Shown: piece by piece, positions 61,984 to 64,000 of the stretch
Layout: each line of letters opens with the position of its first letter
Numbering within the stretch: position 1 is the first letter of the stretch
Assembly: GCA_052161645.1 (NCBI GenBank)
Contig: CP197414.1
Direction: 5' to 3' (one strand)
Source: Laterigemmans sp052161645
GTDB taxonomy: Bacteria; Planctomycetota; Planctomycetia; Pirellulales; Pirellulaceae
DNA length: 64,000 bases
Notes under the pieces: generated by a model
What the model was told of the DNA's origin: nothing
Databases searched by the model: none
What the model saw: only the letters and a program-made list of their open reading frames with translations
Translations under genes and position numbers: made by a program

Positions 61984-63828
61984 TTATTGGATGGTGGCAG
62001 CAAATGCACGCACGTCGGTCTCCAAGTTCCCCAACCGTTGCTGCAGCGTTCGCCGAGCACCGGCTAGATCTTGCGAAGCTTCTGCAGGCAGCCGCGTGAA
62101 CAAATAGAATTTGACTTTCGGTTCCGTGCCCGAGGGCCGAACGGCCAAGTAGTTTCCTTCTTCGGCCAGGTCTAACATCACCAAATCGCCGGTGGGCCCG
62201 CTCAGCGGACTTTTGTTTCCACTGGCGAGATCAATGGTTTGACCACACGAGTAATCGCGGACTTGCGCCACCGTCATTCCGCCCAGCACGGTTGGTGGCG
62301 AGGTGCGAAATTGGCTCATCAATTTCTTCATCAGGGCCATCCCCTCGCTGCCCTCCATTTGCACGTTAATCAGATGCTCGGCATGATAGCCGTGCTGTAG
62401 AAACAGCTGGTCCAGACGTTGATGTACGGTCAGACCGTCGGCTTTCAAGTGCGCAGCCAACTCGCTCATGATCATGCAGGCCACTGGTCCATCCTTGTCC
62501 CGGCAGTACTGTCCGATCAAGTAACCATGGGACTCTTCGGTGCCGAACACAAATCGTTCTGGGCCGAGCTGGTCGATCAAGCCGGCGATCCATTTAAAGC
62601 CAACCAGTAGTTCCCCTTCGCAGCGGACCCCGTAAGCACTGGCGATCCGTCGCGTCAGCTCGGTGGTCACCAGAGTTTTGATCACGTAATGATCTGCCGA
62701 CAGGGTGCCGGCTGCTTGTCGCTGCGCCAGAACGAAATCGGTCAACAACGCGCCGATTTGGTTTCCGTTGAGCGTCTGCCAATCCGAAGTGGGATCGGTC
62801 GTCAGCGGCGCGGCGACTCCCAAGCGGTCGGCGTCGGGGTCGGTGGCTAGGATGATATCGAATCCGTTAGCCTTCGCGTACTCGATAGGCTGTTCAAATA
62901 CGCGGGGGATTTCTGGATTGGAAACATGCCCGGGAACATTGGGAAAATCGGGACTTGGCTCGGCGTGAGGTCCGTACAGTTCCACTTGTTGAAAACCGTC
63001 ACGCTGCAGCAGGGCGATCGTGGGCGGTCCCCCCACGCCGTGCAATGGCGAATACAGCACCTTTACGTCACGTGGTCCGGTAAAGCCCGTTTCGATGGCT
63101 GCGTCCAGATAGGCGGCATCAATTTCCGCGGTGCAGATTTCAACTTTTCCAGCTGCCAAAGCGGAGGCGAAATCCTCGACGCGAATTTCCTCCGTGTTCA
63201 TCACCCGCTCAATGATTGCCGCGTCATGAGGCGGTAAGACTTGACCGCCGGTATTCCAATAAACTTTTACGGCGTTATCGGATGGAGGATTGTGGCTGGC
63301 GGTGACCATGATCCCGCAAGCACAATTTTTTAGCCTGACGGCGAACGATAGTTGCGGTGTGGCTCGATAGTCGTCTAGAAAATAAACCTGAAACCCAGCG
63401 GCAACCATGATTCCGGCACACAGTTCGGCAAAGTCGCGGGAGCGATGACGCGTGTCGTAAGCGATCGCGCAGGCCAGGGGCGAGCTGTCACCAGCTTCGG
63501 CTCGGTATCGCAGCACGTAGTCGGCCAAGCCCTGCGCACTTTCGCCAATCGTGCGATCATTGATGGCGTTGGAGCCAAATGGATACATCCGTCCCCGCCG
63601 ACCGCCGGTGCCGAAAGGGATGACGGTCCAAAACACGTCGTCCAACTGTTGCCACTTCTGCTCGACAATGTGCTCGATGATCGCCCCGCGGTATTGGCGG
63701 TAACGTTCCTCACGCAGCCAAACACCAAGGTTGTCTACCGCACCCTGGCTGATCTTGCCAGCTGCCGCCGCGGCGTTTACCTGTTCTACCGCTTGTTCGA
63801 TCGAGAGGTTTGTCGAAGGTTCGCTCAT
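61984..63828 (-). CDS. Phosphoglucomutase / phosphomannomutase (PGM2-like)
   Basis: A 614-residue alpha-D-phosphohexomutase from ATG 63828 (MSEPSTNLSIEQAVEQVNAA); an upstream ATG at 63888 is also in frame. The active Ser motif is CGIMVTASHNPPSDNAVKVY, the metal-binding loop DPDADRLGVA, the sugar-binding EESHGYLIGQYC and the phosphate-binding loop RPSGTEPKVKFYLF. Size matches the PGM2/PgcA branch rather than short ManB. It interconverts glucose-1- and glucose-6-phosphate (or mannose). bshB1 follows 20 bp later, and the APC permease after that, on the same strand. Confidence 0.93.
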   Translation of the reverse strand: MSEPSTNLSIEQAVEQVNAAAAAGKISQGAVDNLGVWLREERYRQYRGAIIEHIVEQKWQQLDDVFWTVIPFGTGGRRGRMYPFGSNAINDRTIGESAQGLADYVLRYRAEAGDSSPLACAIAYDTRHRSRDFAELCAGIMVAAGFQVYFLDDYRATPQLSFAVRLKNCACGIMVTASHNPPSDNAVKVYWNTGGQVLPPHDAAIIERVMNTEEIRVEDFASALAAGKVEICTAEIDAAYLDAAIETGFTGPRDVKVLYSPLHGVGGPPTIALLQRDGFQQVELYGPHAEPSPDFPNVPGHVSNPEIPRVFEQPIEYAKANGFDIILATDPDADRLGVAAPLTTDPTSDWQTLNGNQIGALLTDFVLAQRQAAGTLSADHYVIKTLVTTELTRRIASAYGVRCEGELLVGFKWIAGLIDQLGPERFVFGTEESHGYLIGQYCRDKDGPVACMIMSELAAHLKADGLTVHQRLDQLFLQHGYHAEHLINVQMEGSEGMALMKKLMSQFRTSPPTVLGGMTVAQVRDYSCGQTIDLASGNKSPLSGPTGDLVMLDLAEEGNYLAVRPSGTEPKVKFYLFTRLPAEASQDLAGARRTLQQRLGNLETDVRAFAATIQ

Positions 63829-64000
63829 CTTACTTGTCTGGCAATCAGAGGTTGAAACGAATTGAATTGGGGACAATCTATGGGCCACAGTCTACGCCCT
63901 GGAGCACTCGCCTGAAAACCGGCGGTCCCCTCGCTTTTCAACAACCGCCCCCCTGGGTTACGATTCGCCTGAGATATCCAGCAACCGTCCCAAAACCGAC

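Overview
The window looks like a chromosome segment of a planctomycete, probably of the Pirellulaceae (Rhodopirellula/Blastopirellula type). This is inferred from family content, not from a marker gene. The evidence is two DUF1559 pilin-like proteins, a DUF1501 protein, two DUF1080 proteins (one fused to ThuA), several very large Ser/Thr kinases fused to ATPase or WD40 modules beside an ECF sigma factor, a PEP-CTERM protein, a surface protein with an N-terminal LENRQLLA motif, and LptE/BamD/BamB-like outer-membrane genes.

Layout. 1-6.4 kb: envelope biogenesis (BamD-like, LptE-like), a free-standing M41-like protease, a DUF1080 protein and a 979-residue repeat-built surface protein. 6.7-15.7 kb: a TIGR03032-like protein, an acetyltransferase, a cupin, tRNA-Asp with a clear terminator, two small proteins, a large membrane protein translationally coupled to an ABC ATPase, and a BamB-like beta-propeller. 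15.9-21.3 kb: purH and trpC (overlapping by 1 bp), a coiled-coil protein, DUF1501 and an alpha/beta hydrolase, all on the plus strand. 21.4-36.3 kb: a minus-strand signalling block with two tandem kinase-ATPase-TPR genes. The first is split by an IS256-family element with a 9-bp target duplication. A DUF1559 protein, an ECF sigma factor and a kinase-WD40 gene broken by an in-frame TAG follow. 36.7-41.0 kb: ThuA-DUF1080, a coiled-coil protein, and an integrase relic next to tRNA-Ala that carries a nonsense codon and is truncated by a small inverted-repeat element. 41.1-44.3 kb: a solute-binding lipoprotein divergent from xylulokinase.

44.36-47.6 kb is the most interesting part. A well-supported cobalamin riboswitch precedes a pilin-like DUF1559 protein, a DUF4465 protein with a PEP-CTERM anchor, a DUF1289 protein and a DUF6580 membrane protein resembling an ECF-transporter S component. 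I infer a B12-responsive cell-surface cobalamin capture/uptake locus of a non-canonical kind.

47.6-63.8 kb: a CtpA-type protease, an LRR/HEAT protein, a lipase-like lipoprotein, a CsrA with a long C-terminal extension, then the minus-strand operons typA-plsC-cdsA and phosphoglucomutase-bshB1-APC permease. Names rest on motif recognition in the translated sequence; no database search was possible.
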